Positions 8,945 to 18,251 of a stretch of 64,000 bases of DNA are shown here, in pieces; positions within the stretch are counted from its first letter, which is position 1, and the number at the start of each line of letters is the position of its first letter. The stretch lies in NCBI RefSeq assembly GCF_001639145.1, contig NZ_LROY01000001.1, positions 622,501 through 686,500 of the forward strand. The letters run 5' to 3'. This DNA comes from Microbulbifer sp. Q7. GTDB taxonomy: Bacteria > Pseudomonadota > Gammaproteobacteria > Pseudomonadales > Cellvibrionaceae. The notes beneath the pieces were generated by a model. The model did no database searches and was not told where the DNA came from. It was given only the letters and a program-made list of their open reading frames with translations. Both the position numbers and the translations under genes were made by a program.

Positions 8945-10582
8945 GTGCCAGTAGCGAGAAGTCTGACCATTGCGCGGGTATTCCTGCGCTACCGCCTGAA
9001 TGAGATCGTCCCCGCCGAGCACCAGCCCCTGTGGTTGCGGGCCCTGTGGGCGCCGGCCAAGCTGCTGCCGCAAAGTGCCCGGGTGAAGCAGATGGGGCGC
9101 GGTGAACGGCTGCGCCGCGCGCTGGAAGACCTCGGCCCCATCTATGTGAAGTTCGGCCAGCTGCTGTCGACGCGCCCGGATGTGATCCCCCCGGATATGG
9201 TGCAGGAGCTCAATCATCTGCAGGACAACGTGCCGCCCTATCCGGCGGCGCAGTGTATTGCGCGCATCGAGGAGGCACTGGGTGCGCCGGTGGATGAGCT
9301 GTTTGCAGAGTTCGAGCGCGAGCCGCTGGCCTCGGCGTCTGTTGCGCAGGTGCACGGTGCGCGGCTGAAGGGGGAAAACGGCGAGCCCGGCCCGGCCGTG
9401 GTGGTGAAGGTGCTGCGGCCCGGCATCGACAAGGTCATCGCGCAGGATCTGGAGCTGCTGCACTATATCGCCCGCTGGATCGAACGCTACTTGCCCGACG
9501 GTCGCCGGATGCGCCCGGTGGAGGTGGTCGAGGATTATCGGCATACCATCGAGGGTGAACTGGATCTGGTGCGCGAGGCGTCCAATGGCTCGGAGCTGAA
9601 GCGCAATTTTGCCAATTCGCCCCTGCTGTACATCCCCGAGGTCTACTGGGACTACACCCGCGAGAATGTGCTGGTGCTGGAGCGTATCCACGGGATTCCG
9701 GTGACCGACCTGGAACAGCTGCGCGCGCAGCATACCAATATGGAGCTGCTGGCCGAGCGCGGGGTGGAGATCTTCTTCAAGCAGGTGTTCGAGCACAACT
9801 TCTTCCACGCGGACATGCACCCCGGAAATATCTTTGTCTCCCGCGAGCATCCCGATCGCCCCATGTATATCGCCATCGACACTGCGATTGTCGGCAGCCT
9901 GACCCGCGAGGATCAGTACTATATGGCGCGCAATATCCTGGCGATGTTCCGCCGGGATTACCGCATGGTGGCGGAATTGCATGTACAAAGTGGCTGGGTA
10001 AGCAAAGACACCCCGGTCAACGCCTTCGAATCGGCGATTCGCGCCGTGTGCGAGCCGATCTTCGAAAAGCCGCTGGGTGAAATCTCCTTTGCGCGGGTAC
10101 TGATCAGTTTGTTCCAGACGGCCCAGCGCTTTGATATGGAAGTGCAGCCTCAGTTGGTGCTGCTGCAGAAAACTTTGCTCAATATAGAAGGATTAGGGCG
10201 ACAGCTGTATCCTCAGCTGGATTTGTGGAAGACTGCCCATCCATTTCTGGAGCGGTGGATGCGCGAGCGTATCCATCCCAAGACGATTGTCGGCGAAATT
10301 CGCCGATATGGGCCGGAATGGCTGGAAAAATTCCCGCAAATGCCGCAAATGGTATTTTCTGCCCTGGAGCAGGGGCGAGAGCTGGGCCCGCAATTGCAGC
10401 AGCTCAGCGACCAGCTCGCCGGCAGTCGCCAGCGCGGGCGCGCCCGCTATGCGCGCATGGTGGTCGGCGGCCTGCTGGCGGCGGGTGCCGCGTTGGTCGC
10501 CTCTCCCGGGCTGCTGGCACAGATACCGGCGGCGAGCTGGGCCCTCGGGGCCGCGGCTCTGGCCCTGCTGCTGTGGCCCTGA
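8945..10582 (+). CDS. ubiB: Ubiquinone biosynthesis atypical kinase UbiB
   Basis: A 545-residue membrane-associated ABC1/ADCK-type atypical kinase-ATPase required for ubiquinone synthesis. Visible motifs are KFGQLLSTRPD (KxGQ), the Ala-rich SASVAQVHGA loop, VVKVLRPG, FFHADMHPGNIF with the catalytic and metal residues, and two hydrophobic C-terminal segments (about residues 500-545). GTG 8945 gives MPVARSLTIARVFLRYRL, matching the usual UbiB N-terminus, with GAGG upstream at about 8929. The length equals E. coli UbiB (546). The open frame extends further left inside ubiJ but has no support. Confidence 0.96.
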   Translation: MPVARSLTIARVFLRYRLNEIVPAEHQPLWLRALWAPAKLLPQSARVKQMGRGERLRRALEDLGPIYVKFGQLLSTRPDVIPPDMVQELNHLQDNVPPYPAAQCIARIEEALGAPVDELFAEFEREPLASASVAQVHGARLKGENGEPGPAVVVKVLRPGIDKVIAQDLELLHYIARWIERYLPDGRRMRPVEVVEDYRHTIEGELDLVREASNGSELKRNFANSPLLYIPEVYWDYTRENVLVLERIHGIPVTDLEQLRAQHTNMELLAERGVEIFFKQVFEHNFFHADMHPGNIFVSREHPDRPMYIAIDTAIVGSLTREDQYYMARNILAMFRRDYRMVAELHVQSGWVSKDTPVNAFESAIRAVCEPIFEKPLGEISFARVLISLFQTAQRFDMEVQPQLVLLQKTLLNIEGLGRQLYPQLDLWKTAHPFLERWMRERIHPKTIVGEIRRYGPEWLEKFPQMPQMVFSALEQGRELGPQLQQLSDQLAGSRQRGRARYARMVVGGLLAAGAALVASPGLLAQIPAASWALGAAALALLLWP

Positions 10583-10663
10583 GGCACGGGCCACCGGCGC
10601 AAAATGGCCACCGGGGCGCCGACCTGGCAGCCTACAATAACTGATGCAGTAAGGACGCATACC

Positions 10664-11062
10664 GTGAGCGAAAACGATTTCACCCAGGCAGTGCGCTGGA
10701 ATAGCGACGGACTCGTGCCTGCCATCGCACAGGACATCAAAACCGGCCGCGTGCTGATGATGGCGTGGATGAACGCCGAATCCCTGCGCCTGACAGTTGA
10801 GGAAGGCCAAGCGGTCTACTGGTCGCGCTCGCGCGGCAAGTTGTGGCGCAAGGGCGAGTCCTCCGGCCATGTGCAACAGGTGCGGGAAATTCGCCTGGAC
10901 TGCGACGGCGACACCATCGTGCTGATGGTGCAGCAGCTGGGCGGCATTGCCTGCCACACCGGGCGCACCAGTTGTTTTTACCAGGTACTGGAAAACGGCC
11001 AGTGGCAGATTCGCCAGCCCGTCATCACCGACCCGAAAGAGATCTACGCAGGGGAGAAATAG
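10664..11062 (+). CDS. hisI: Phosphoribosyl-AMP cyclohydrolase
   Basis: A 132-residue zinc enzyme that opens the purine ring of phosphoribosyl-AMP, the third step of histidine synthesis. The signature [14 protein letters not shown], the [16 protein letters not shown] block, the acidic LDCDGD motif and [10 protein letters not shown] (zinc-binding cysteines) are all present. GTG 10664 has AAGGA eight bases upstream and matches the family length; an ATG at 10604 in frame lacks a ribosome site. It stands eight bases before hisE, so here the two activities are separate proteins, unlike the enterobacterial fusion. Confidence 0.96.
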   Translation: MSENDFTQAVRWNSDGLVPAIAQDIKTGRVLMMAWMNAESLRLTVEEGQAVYWSRSRGKLWRKGESSGHVQQVREIRLDCDGDTIVLMVQQLGGIACHTGRTSCFYQVLENGQWQIRQPVITDPKEIYAGEK

Positions 11063-11070
11063 GCAGCGTC

Positions 11071-11418
11071 ATGAGCGATATGCTGATACAACTGGACCGG
11101 GTTTTGCGCTTGCGCATGCAGCAGGGTGATGCAGATTCTTCCTATGTTGCCAGCCTGCATCACAAGGGGCTCAACAAGATCCTGGAAAAAGTCGGGGAAG
11201 AGGCGACCGAGCTGGTGCTCGCCGCCAAGGATGCGGAAGGGGCCCCGCCCGACAGTGAGGCCCACAAAGCCATGATTTCGGAAACCGCCGATCTCTGGTT
11301 CCATTCGCTGGTCATGCTCAACCACCTGGGGGCGGACTCGCGCGCAGTGCTGGATGAGCTGGGGCGTCGCTTCGGGCTTTCTGGGCTGGAAGAAAAAGCA
11401 TCGCGAAGTCAGAGCTGA
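11071..11418 (+). CDS. hisE: Phosphoribosyl-ATP pyrophosphatase
   Basis: A 115-residue all-alpha MazG-like pyrophosphohydrolase that converts phosphoribosyl-ATP to phosphoribosyl-AMP, the step before HisI. Metal-binding acidic motifs [15 protein letters not shown] and [15 protein letters not shown] are intact. ATG 11071 is preceded by GGGGAGAAAT inside the hisI end. The gene lies between hisI and tatA, a known gammaproteobacterial arrangement. The last few residues (KASRSQS) are non-conserved. Confidence 0.95.
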   Translation: MSDMLIQLDRVLRLRMQQGDADSSYVASLHHKGLNKILEKVGEEATELVLAAKDAEGAPPDSEAHKAMISETADLWFHSLVMLNHLGADSRAVLDELGRRFGLSGLEEKASRSQS

Positions 11419-11482
11419 CCGCGGGATACAACAAAATTTTAGTTACAAACGCACTCAAGCGTTGATTCAGGAGCATTTCATT

Positions 11483-11734
11483 ATGGGTATTAGCTGGCAA
11501 CAACTACTGATTCTGCTGGTCATCGTACTGCTGATTTTTGGCACCAAGCGTCTGCGCAATCTCGGCGGCGACCTGGGTGGCGCTATCAAGGGCTTCAAGA
11601 AAGCCATGAAGGAAGAGGGCAAAAAAGAGGACGAAGAAGGCGAGGATAAAGACCCGGAATTGCTGACCAAGGACGAGTCCGCCAAGCCGCAACAGAAGAC
11701 CTCCACCGAAGAAAAGCAGTCTCAGGACAAGTAA
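11483..11734 (+). CDS. tatA: Sec-independent translocase protein TatA
   Basis: An 83-residue pore-forming subunit of the twin-arginine translocase. It has one short N-terminal transmembrane helix (residues 4-20), the hinge [14 protein letters not shown], and an amphipathic helix [14 protein letters not shown], followed by a highly charged Glu/Lys/Asp tail. CAGGAG at 11467-11472 supports ATG 11483. The frame is open further left but inside hisE. It starts the tatABC cluster. Confidence 0.95.
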   Translation: MGISWQQLLILLVIVLLIFGTKRLRNLGGDLGGAIKGFKKAMKEEGKKEDEEGEDKDPELLTKDESAKPQQKTSTEEKQSQDK

Positions 11735-11776
11735 CCAGATGATCGCCATCGTCTGCAACTGATAGAGCGAGCACGC

Positions 11777-12523
11777 GTGTTTGATATCGGATTTTTTGAA
11801 CTGTTGTTGATCGGTGTCGTCGGCCTGGTGGTCATCGGGCCCGAGCGGCTGCCGGATGCGGTGCGCACCACCGTGCGCTGGTGGACGCAGCTGAAGCAGA
11901 CACTGGGCAGTGCCAAGGATGAACTTGAGCGGGAAGTCGGCGCCGACGAAATCCGTCGCGAGCTGCACAACGAACGGGTGCTGAGGGAGCTGCGCGAGAG
12001 CCAGCAGGAAATGGAGCGCACCCTCAGTGAAGCGGAGCGCAAGTTCGAACAGGATCTGAAATCTGTTGAAGCGCAGGCGAAGGCGTTAAAAGACAGCGCG
12101 GGCGAGAGCGCGGATGCCGCCGGCGACGCCGCGTCGCTCGAGGCGCCGTCGGAACCGGATGTGGCCGCCGACCAGCGTCGACAGGCGGCGGACTATCTGC
12201 CGGAAGAAGAGCGCGGCGGGTCCGGTGGTGAACGGCCGGAGGAGGACTACCTGCCGGAGGAAGATGAGGACGACGAGGATCAGGAAGACCCCGAATATCC
12301 CGAGCATCTGCACGATCACGGCGATCCCGAGCACAATCCCCACCATCCGGATCACTTCAAGCACGAGGAAGACGAGGCCTGGGCGGAGGTAGACCGATTG
12401 GACCCCGCCGACCACGACGAAGGTTCGCGCTCGGGCCCCGCATCCACTGCTAGAGCGGATGGCGAGGGTTCCGATGCGTCAAACAGCGACAGCCCCACCG
12501 AGTCGGAAGATAAGCGTCCATGA
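11777..12523 (+). CDS. tatB: Sec-independent translocase protein TatB
   Basis: A 248-residue TatB, the subunit that with TatC recognises twin-arginine signal peptides. It begins [26 protein letters not shown], containing the transmembrane helix and Glu-Arg-Leu-Pro hinge, followed by an amphipathic and coiled-coil helix to about residue 110. The start is GTG 11777. The remaining 130 residues are an unusually long low-complexity tail rich in Glu, Asp, Pro and, around residues 175-198, His. The stop overlaps the tatC ATG in an ATGA, implying translational coupling. Confidence 0.94.
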   Translation: MFDIGFFELLLIGVVGLVVIGPERLPDAVRTTVRWWTQLKQTLGSAKDELEREVGADEIRRELHNERVLRELRESQQEMERTLSEAERKFEQDLKSVEAQAKALKDSAGESADAAGDAASLEAPSEPDVAADQRRQAADYLPEEERGGSGGERPEEDYLPEEDEDDEDQEDPEYPEHLHDHGDPEHNPHHPDHFKHEEDEAWAEVDRLDPADHDEGSRSGPASTARADGEGSDASNSDSPTESEDKRP

Positions 12524-13260
12524 GTGAAAAAGACCAGCCGTTTATTGAGCACCTGATCGAATTGCGCGACCGCCTGTTGAAAACCTTGCTGGTGGTGGTG
12601 GCGATCTTCGCCTGCATGGTGCCCTTCGCCAACGACATTTATAACTTTGTCGCCGACCCGCTGCAGGCGCGCCTGACGGAAGGCGCCGGCATGATCGCCA
12701 CCGAAGTGACGTCACCCTTCCTCACGCCGTTCAAGACCACCTTCGTTCTGGCGTTTTTTGTCGCCATTCCCTTTGTGCTGTATCAATTCTGGGCGTTTAT
12801 TGCGCCGGGGCTGTACAAGCACGAAAAGCGGCTGATCGCGCCGCTAATGTTTTCCAGTGTCTTCCTGTTTTACGCGGGTATGGCGTTTGCGTACTTTGTG
12901 GTGTTCCCGCTGATTTTCGAATTTTTTATCAGCTCAGCCCACGCTGATATCAAGGTGATGCCGGATATCCGCAGCTACCTGGACCTGGCGCTCAAGCTGT
13001 TTTTTGCGTTTGGTTTTGCCTTCGAAATTCCTATCGCGACGGTCCTGTTGATCTGGAGCGGCGCGGTCAGTGCCAAGGAACTCGCCAGGAAGCGTCCTTA
13101 TGTCATTGTCGCCTGTTTTGCCATGGGCATGTTGCTGACGCCACCAGATGTCATCTCGCAGACGCTGCTGGCGGTACCCATGTGGATTCTGTTTGAGGTG
13201 GGGATCATATTCGGACGCATGATCAAGCGCGGCCGGGGAAAGCCGGTCGAGAGCCCCTGA
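12520..13260 (+). CDS. tatC: Sec-independent translocase protein TatC
   Basis: A 246-residue polytopic inner-membrane protein with six transmembrane helices, the core receptor of the Tat system. The N-terminal [14 protein letters not shown] motif and the [20 protein letters not shown] segment are hallmarks of TatC. ATG 12520 overlaps the tatB stop by four bases. The length is close to E. coli TatC (258). No terminator is obvious in the 69 bases before the next gene. Confidence 0.97.
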   Translation: MSEKDQPFIEHLIELRDRLLKTLLVVVAIFACMVPFANDIYNFVADPLQARLTEGAGMIATEVTSPFLTPFKTTFVLAFFVAIPFVLYQFWAFIAPGLYKHEKRLIAPLMFSSVFLFYAGMAFAYFVVFPLIFEFFISSAHADIKVMPDIRSYLDLALKLFFAFGFAFEIPIATVLLIWSGAVSAKELARKRPYVIVACFAMGMLLTPPDVISQTLLAVPMWILFEVGIIFGRMIKRGRGKPVESP

Positions 13261-13329
13261 GCTCATTTGACCATCTGCGGTCGCAGTGAAGCGGCCCCGG
13301 GGCACGGCGCAGCACAAGGAGATTTTCAG

Positions 13330-14163
13330 GTGATTTCAGCGCGCGCTTTTTCAGTGCCAGCCGACATCGTTTTTCGCAATGTCTGCTTCCCGGTCATTTG
13401 CGCCCTGCTGCTGGTGTTCAGCCTGGCAGCTCCGGCATCAGCCCGGCACTTCAGCGCGGCCGCCACTGCAGCGCAGCCAAAGCCCTGCGCCATATTGCTG
13501 CACGGCATTACCAAAGACGCTATGTCGATGCAGGCAATCGAGCGCGCTCTGGTCGCGGACGGCTATACCACGGTCAATCTTGAATACCCCTCGCGGGAAA
13601 ACCCCATCGAAATACTCGCCACCGAGGCAATCCCGCGCGGTCTTGCTGAATGCGAGGAACGCGGTGCGAGCCGGGTGCATTTTGTAGCCCACTCCATGGG
13701 CGGCCTGCTGGTTCGCTACTACTTTGAACAGCGCGATACCTCGGCCATTGCCAGTGTGGTGATGCTGGGCACACCCAACCAGGGCAGTCGCCTGGGCAAT
13801 TTCCTTTCCTGTATTCCGTGGATAAAAGATCTCAATGGCCCGGCCGGCAAGCAGATGGGGATAGACCCGCGTAGCCTGCCCAACCGCCTGGGGCCGGTGC
13901 GTTTCCCCCTCGGCGTCATCGCCGGCACCCGCTCGTTCAATCCGCTGTTTGCCGCCATTATCGATGGCGATGACGATGGGCGGGTAGGCCTGCCCAGCAC
14001 CTACGTGGAGGGCACCTGCGCACGGGTGACATACCCGCTGAGCCACGATGGATTGACCGACGACCCGCGGGTGATCCAGCAAGTGGTGCATTTTCTCGAT
14101 AACGGGACCTTCGCGGGTGATGGCGTGGAGTCATTCCCCTGCGCGGAAAGCGCGCCAGATTAG
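13330..14163 (+). CDS. Secreted alpha/beta hydrolase, lipase-like
   Basis: A 277-residue secreted alpha/beta hydrolase. After a signal peptide ending APASA it shows the oxyanion segment ILLHGITK, the nucleophile elbow AHSMGG, and the LGTPNQGS motif common in lipases of the LipA/EstA type. Acidic candidates lie in DGDDDGRVGLPS, and the catalytic His is probably in LSHDGLTDD. GTG 13330 has AAGGAG eight bases upstream and is preferred over a TTG at 13267. Substrate is probably an ester or lipid; this cannot be fixed from sequence. It follows tatC by 69 bases but has a Sec signal without a twin-arginine motif. Confidence 0.85.
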   Translation: MISARAFSVPADIVFRNVCFPVICALLLVFSLAAPASARHFSAAATAAQPKPCAILLHGITKDAMSMQAIERALVADGYTTVNLEYPSRENPIEILATEAIPRGLAECEERGASRVHFVAHSMGGLLVRYYFEQRDTSAIASVVMLGTPNQGSRLGNFLSCIPWIKDLNGPAGKQMGIDPRSLPNRLGPVRFPLGVIAGTRSFNPLFAAIIDGDDDGRVGLPSTYVEGTCARVTYPLSHDGLTDDPRVIQQVVHFLDNGTFAGDGVESFPCAESAPD

Positions 14164-14181
14164 ACCCCTGCAGCCTGTGCC

Positions 14182-14415
14182 TCAAGAATACAGAGCGACT
14201 ATGCTGGAGAGGCCGGCCACCATTAACACCAGTGGCAGCAGAGTTTTGCGACAACGGTGATCCGCAAGCAGCAGCACCAGCGGGATCGGCGGGCACAAGA
14301 TCGCCAGCACGCCGAACCCGGAAGACGCGGCAAAGCTCATGCGCAACACCTGAATCCAGAGAATGGCGCCAACAACAAGTGTAAAAACCAGTGAGACCGC
14401 TGCCACGGGCTGCAT
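14182..14415 (-). CDS. Small hydrophobic membrane protein, unknown
   Basis: A 77-residue protein, almost entirely hydrophobic, with two to three predicted transmembrane segments (about residues 5-23, 30-50 and 58-75). I do not recognise the family. The start is supported by AGGGA seven bases upstream of ATG 14415. Its start codon overlaps by two bases the divergent ATG at 14414, so the two genes share their start region. It is convergent with the lipase-like gene. Confidence 0.6.
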   Translation of the reverse strand: MQPVAAVSLVFTLVVGAILWIQVLRMSFAASSGFGVLAILCPPIPLVLLLADHRCRKTLLPLVLMVAGLSSIVALYS

Positions 14416-15592
14416 GGAAATTTCCCTAAAACGTTTTTTCGTTTCCCTAAAGTTAGCTGGTTCTGCGGCACATGGTCGCCGTAGGCGCGCGACCCTGCCC
14501 GCAATCCTGATGATGCTCGCACTGCTGCCACTGGCGGGCTGCGAAACCGTGCAGTTTTATTCCCAGGCAGCCACTGGCCAGCTGAAGATTCTCGCCGGAC
14601 GCAAATCGATCGATCGCCTGGTGGTCGATGCGCAAACCGATGCAAAGCTAAAACAGCAGTTGGAATGGGTGCGCGCCATCCGTGCCTATGCCGCTGGTGA
14701 ACTGCATCTCCCGGTGGGCAGTGCGTACAGTTCGTTTACCCAGCTGGAGGGTGAATACGCGCTGTGGAATCTGGTGGCGGCCCCCGAGTTCTCCCTGTCG
14801 CCAAAGAAATGGTGTTATCCCATTGCCGGCTGTGCCAGTTACCGCGGTTACTTTGCCAAGGCGGATGCGGAATTCCATGCGGGGCGCCTGCGCGCAGAGG
14901 GTTACGATGTGTATCTCGGCCCGGTACCCGCGTACAGCACCCTCGGCTGGTTCGATGACCCGGTGCTGTCGAGCTTCGTCAACTGGAAACCCGACCGGCT
15001 TGCGAGCCTGCTATTTCACGAGCTGGCGCACCGGCGCGTGTATATCGCCGGGGATACCCGCTTTAACGAGAGCTTTGCAACGGCGGTATCGCGTATTGCC
15101 CTGCCCGACTGGCGCCGCCGCAACGGCCTGCCGGCACCGCGGGTGGCCAGTGTCGAACAGGCGCGCCGGGTGAACGGCCTGATGGTGGCCGCGCGCAAAC
15201 AACTGCAAGCCATCTACCAGTCTGATCAGCCTTTAACGGAGAAACGCGAGCGCAAGGCGCAGACCCTGCAGCAACTGCGCCGCTGCTATCGACAGGCCTC
15301 CGCCGGCTGGGTACAGGACGAAAAATTTTCCCGCATGATTGAGAAGACCAACAATGCGACCCTGGCGCTGGTGAGTGAGTACCAATCTCAGGTGCCGGCC
15401 TTTGTGCAGCTGTACAAAGACAGTGGTCGCGACTGGGAGGCGTTTTATAGCGCGGTGGAGCGGCTGGGCGCGCTGCCCAAGGCCGAGCGCAAGGCGCGCC
15501 TGGAGGTGCTGAACACGCGGGCTCAGGCTTCGAGCAAAAAGGTCACCGGCCCGTCGTTGCACAGCGATACCTGCATGTCCGCGGCAAACTGA
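14414..15592 (+). CDS. Putative zinc aminopeptidase lipoprotein (PF10023)
   Basis: A 392-residue protein of the predicted aminopeptidase family PF10023. A lipobox (PLAGC) at about residue 43 suggests an outer-membrane lipoprotein. The zinc motif HELAH (His202) with [11 protein letters not shown] downstream and the family hallmark [15 protein letters not shown] are present. The start is doubtful: ATG 14414 lacks a ribosome site and gives an unusually long n-region; ATG 14363 and ATG 14510-14513 are alternatives. The 3' end overlaps dtd on the other strand by 70 bases. The substrate is presumed to be peptides. Confidence 0.86.
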   Translation: MEISLKRFFVSLKLAGSAAHGRRRRATLPAILMMLALLPLAGCETVQFYSQAATGQLKILAGRKSIDRLVVDAQTDAKLKQQLEWVRAIRAYAAGELHLPVGSAYSSFTQLEGEYALWNLVAAPEFSLSPKKWCYPIAGCASYRGYFAKADAEFHAGRLRAEGYDVYLGPVPAYSTLGWFDDPVLSSFVNWKPDRLASLLFHELAHRRVYIAGDTRFNESFATAVSRIALPDWRRRNGLPAPRVASVEQARRVNGLMVAARKQLQAIYQSDQPLTEKRERKAQTLQQLRRCYRQASAGWVQDEKFSRMIEKTNNATLALVSEYQSQVPAFVQLYKDSGRDWEAFYSAVERLGALPKAERKARLEVLNTRAQASSKKVTGPSLHSDTCMSAAN

Positions 15593-15969
15593 CCCCCGGC
15601 GACAGCGCAACCCTCGGCAATGCTCTGCTGTGCCTGCGCGAGAAAGTAGTTGTACAGAGTTTCTGCCTGTTGCGGCGAGGCGCCGCGGCTGAAGCTGGGG
15701 CGCAGCCCCTTGGCGGTATCCGCCACCAGGGTGAACTGGCTGACCACCAACAGGCCGCCGCCGGCCTGCTGCACGTTCAGGTTCATCTTGCCCTGGGCGT
15801 CACTGAAAATGCGGTAGTGCAGCACCTTGTGCAGAAGCTTGTCGGCGGTCTGTTCCGAGTCGGTCGCCTCTACGCCGAGCAGCAGCAGGATACCGTGGTC
15901 GATGGCGCCGACAGATTCACTACTGACTTCCACTTTCGCGTGTTTTACCCGCTGGATCAGGCCTTTCAT
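15523..15969 (-). CDS. dtd: D-aminoacyl-tRNA deacylase
   Basis: A 148-residue Dtd, which hydrolyses D-aminoacyl-tRNAs (and Gly-tRNA-Ala) so that D-residues are not used in translation. Conserved motifs are [13 protein letters not shown] at the N-terminus, GMNLN-type [11 protein letters not shown], the active-site [12 protein letters not shown] and the C-terminal NDGPVTF (cross-subunit NxGP motif). Its 3' end lies inside the 3' end of the convergent aminopeptidase gene. Length and motifs are normal. Confidence 0.96.
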   Translation of the reverse strand: MKGLIQRVKHAKVEVSSESVGAIDHGILLLLGVEATDSEQTADKLLHKVLHYRIFSDAQGKMNLNVQQAGGGLLVVSQFTLVADTAKGLRPSFSRGASPQQAETLYNYFLAQAQQSIAEGCAVAGGQFAADMQVSLCNDGPVTFLLEA

Positions 15970-16065
15970 CGATCACCTCTTCTAAAATGCTGTGGCCCGC
16001 TGGATGCCGGGCGGCGAATTTTCTAGATTAGCCCACTCATCGTCATTGAAAAACCGGACATCGCC

Positions 16066-18204
16066 ATGAACAAAACAGCTTTGACCCTGATTGCCGGAGC
16101 GGCCATCCCCGTGCTCGCCGCGGTTGCTGCCATCGCCGCCGGCGGCGACCAGCCTGCGCTGGACTACCCCAAAACCGACACCGTAGCGCAAAAAGATGAC
16201 TACTTTGGCAAAAGTGTCAGCGACCCCTACCGCTGGCTCGAAGAGCAGGAGTCGGCACCGGTAAAGCAGTGGGTCAGCGCGCAGAATGATTTTGCGCTGC
16301 CGCGGCTGAAAGCGCTTCCTGGCTGGCAGAAGATCAATGACCGTCTCACCGAACTGTGGCAGTACGAACGCTACGGTGTGCCCTACAAGAAAGCCGGACA
16401 GGTATTCTACGAATACAACGATGGCACCTGGGACCAGAATGTTTTTTACAGCACCCGCGATATCGGCAAGCAGGGCGGCGTGGTGCTGGACCCGCGCACA
16501 CTGAGCGAAGACGGCACCATCGCTGCCAAGCGTTACTCCGTCAGCCCTGAAGGCCGTTACCTCGCCTACGGCACTTCCGATGGCGGCACCGACTGGACCG
16601 ACTTCCATGTGCGCGACCTGAAAACCCGGCGCATGATCAACGATCACCTGACCGGCATCAAGTTCAGTGGTGCCAGCTGGGCCAAGGATGAATCCGGCTT
16701 TTACTACAGCCGCTACCCATTCAACAAGGACGGTAGCGCAGATGACAGCAAGCAGGTGTCGGTGTACTTCCACAAAATCGGCGACCCGCAGAGTGAAGAC
16801 CAGCTCATCTATGAAATCACCGACCACCCCACCCGCAACCCCGGTGCCGAAGTCAGTGATGACGGAAACTATCTGATTCTGGGTATTTTCGATGGCTACG
16901 ACAGCAACGGTGTTTACTACAAGGACCTCACCGACCCGCAGGCGAAAGTGGTCAAGTTGCTCGATCGCTGGGACGGCCTGTACACCTACCTGGGCAATAC
17001 CGGCAAGACGTTTTACTTTGAAACCAATGCCGATGCCACCAACGGCCGCATCATCGCCATCGACCTGGACAAGCCTGACCGACCCCACTGGAAAACCCTG
17101 GTGCCGGAGCAGAAAAATGCCCTGCAGGGCGCGAGTCTGATCGGTGGGCGCTTTATATTGCATTACCTCGAAGACGCAAAATCCAAGGTGGTGGTAACCG
17201 ACCTGCGCGGCAATCAGCAGTACGCACTGAAGCTGCCCGGCGTCGGCACGGTGGCAGGTTTCTACGGCGACCCGGAGGACACCGAAACCTATTACTCGTT
17301 CAGCAATTTCCTCACGCCCCCGAGCATTTACAAACTGGATGTGGCCAGTGGTAAAAGCGAGAAAGTGAAAGCGCCCCGGTATCCGGCGGATTTCTCGGAT
17401 TACACCATCAGCCAGCATTTCTTCAAGAGCAAGGATGGCACCCGTGTGCCCATGTTCCTGGTGCATAAAAAAGGCCTGAAAAAAGACGGCAGTAACCCGA
17501 CCCTGCTGTACGGCTACGGCGGCTTCAACGCGGCGCAGCTGCCGAGTTTCTACACCCGCTTTGCCGGCTGGCTGGATATGGGCGGCACCTTCGCTATGGT
17601 GAACCTGCGCGGTGGCAGCGAGTACGGCGGCGCCTGGCACAAGGCCGGCACCAAGCTGCAGAAACAGAACGTATTCGATGACTTTATCGGCGCGGCGGAA
17701 TGGCTGATCGACGAGAAAATCACCTCACCGGAAAAGCTCGGCATCATGGGCCGGTCTAACGGCGGCCTGCTGGTCGGGGCCACCGAAGTGCAGCGTCCGG
17801 ACCTGTTCAAGGTAGCGCTGCCGATTGTTGGCGTGCTCGATATGCTGCGTTATCACACCGCCTCGGCCAACGCGCGACAGTGGTCCAGCGATTACGGTTT
17901 GTCGGAAAACAAAGACGAATTCGAAGCGCTGTACGCTTACTCACCGGTGCACAACACCCAAAAAGGTACCTGTTACCCCGCCACCCTGATCACCACCGCG
18001 GATCGCGACGACCGCGTGGTGCCCTGGCACAGCTACAAGTTTGCCGCCGTCCTGCAGCGCGACCAAGGCTGCGACAACCCCATCTACCTCGCCGTGGAAA
18101 CCCGTGCGGGCCACGGCGCCGGCAAGCCGGTGTGGATGCAGGTGGAAGACTTTACCAACCAGTATGCGTTCCTTGCCCATGAACTGGGGCTGGAGATCCA
18201 GTAA
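16066..18204 (+). CDS. Prolyl oligopeptidase, S9A family
   Basis: A 712-residue serine peptidase that cleaves small peptides after proline. A signal peptide (about residues 1-25) implies periplasmic or secreted location. The N-terminal part includes the DPYRWLE segment and a seven-bladed propeller. The catalytic domain has GRSNGG (Ser564), Asp in DRDDRVVPWHS and His in RAGHGAG. ATG 16066 follows a short gap from the divergent dtd. It fits with the other peptide-degrading enzymes in the window (aminopeptidase, DUF885, second S9). Confidence 0.95.
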   Translation: MNKTALTLIAGAAIPVLAAVAAIAAGGDQPALDYPKTDTVAQKDDYFGKSVSDPYRWLEEQESAPVKQWVSAQNDFALPRLKALPGWQKINDRLTELWQYERYGVPYKKAGQVFYEYNDGTWDQNVFYSTRDIGKQGGVVLDPRTLSEDGTIAAKRYSVSPEGRYLAYGTSDGGTDWTDFHVRDLKTRRMINDHLTGIKFSGASWAKDESGFYYSRYPFNKDGSADDSKQVSVYFHKIGDPQSEDQLIYEITDHPTRNPGAEVSDDGNYLILGIFDGYDSNGVYYKDLTDPQAKVVKLLDRWDGLYTYLGNTGKTFYFETNADATNGRIIAIDLDKPDRPHWKTLVPEQKNALQGASLIGGRFILHYLEDAKSKVVVTDLRGNQQYALKLPGVGTVAGFYGDPEDTETYYSFSNFLTPPSIYKLDVASGKSEKVKAPRYPADFSDYTISQHFFKSKDGTRVPMFLVHKKGLKKDGSNPTLLYGYGGFNAAQLPSFYTRFAGWLDMGGTFAMVNLRGGSEYGGAWHKAGTKLQKQNVFDDFIGAAEWLIDEKITSPEKLGIMGRSNGGLLVGATEVQRPDLFKVALPIVGVLDMLRYHTASANARQWSSDYGLSENKDEFEALYAYSPVHNTQKGTCYPATLITTADRDDRVVPWHSYKFAAVLQRDQGCDNPIYLAVETRAGHGAGKPVWMQVEDFTNQYAFLAHELGLEIQ

Positions 18205-18251
18205 TCTCTTATTTCCCGGGCGCATCCCGCGCCCGTTGAGCGGGAGATTGT

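Noticed and set aside
15982..17640. Long minus-strand open frame opposite the prolyl oligopeptidase
   Set aside because: It is a codon-bias shadow of a well-supported gene and shows no recognisable domain.
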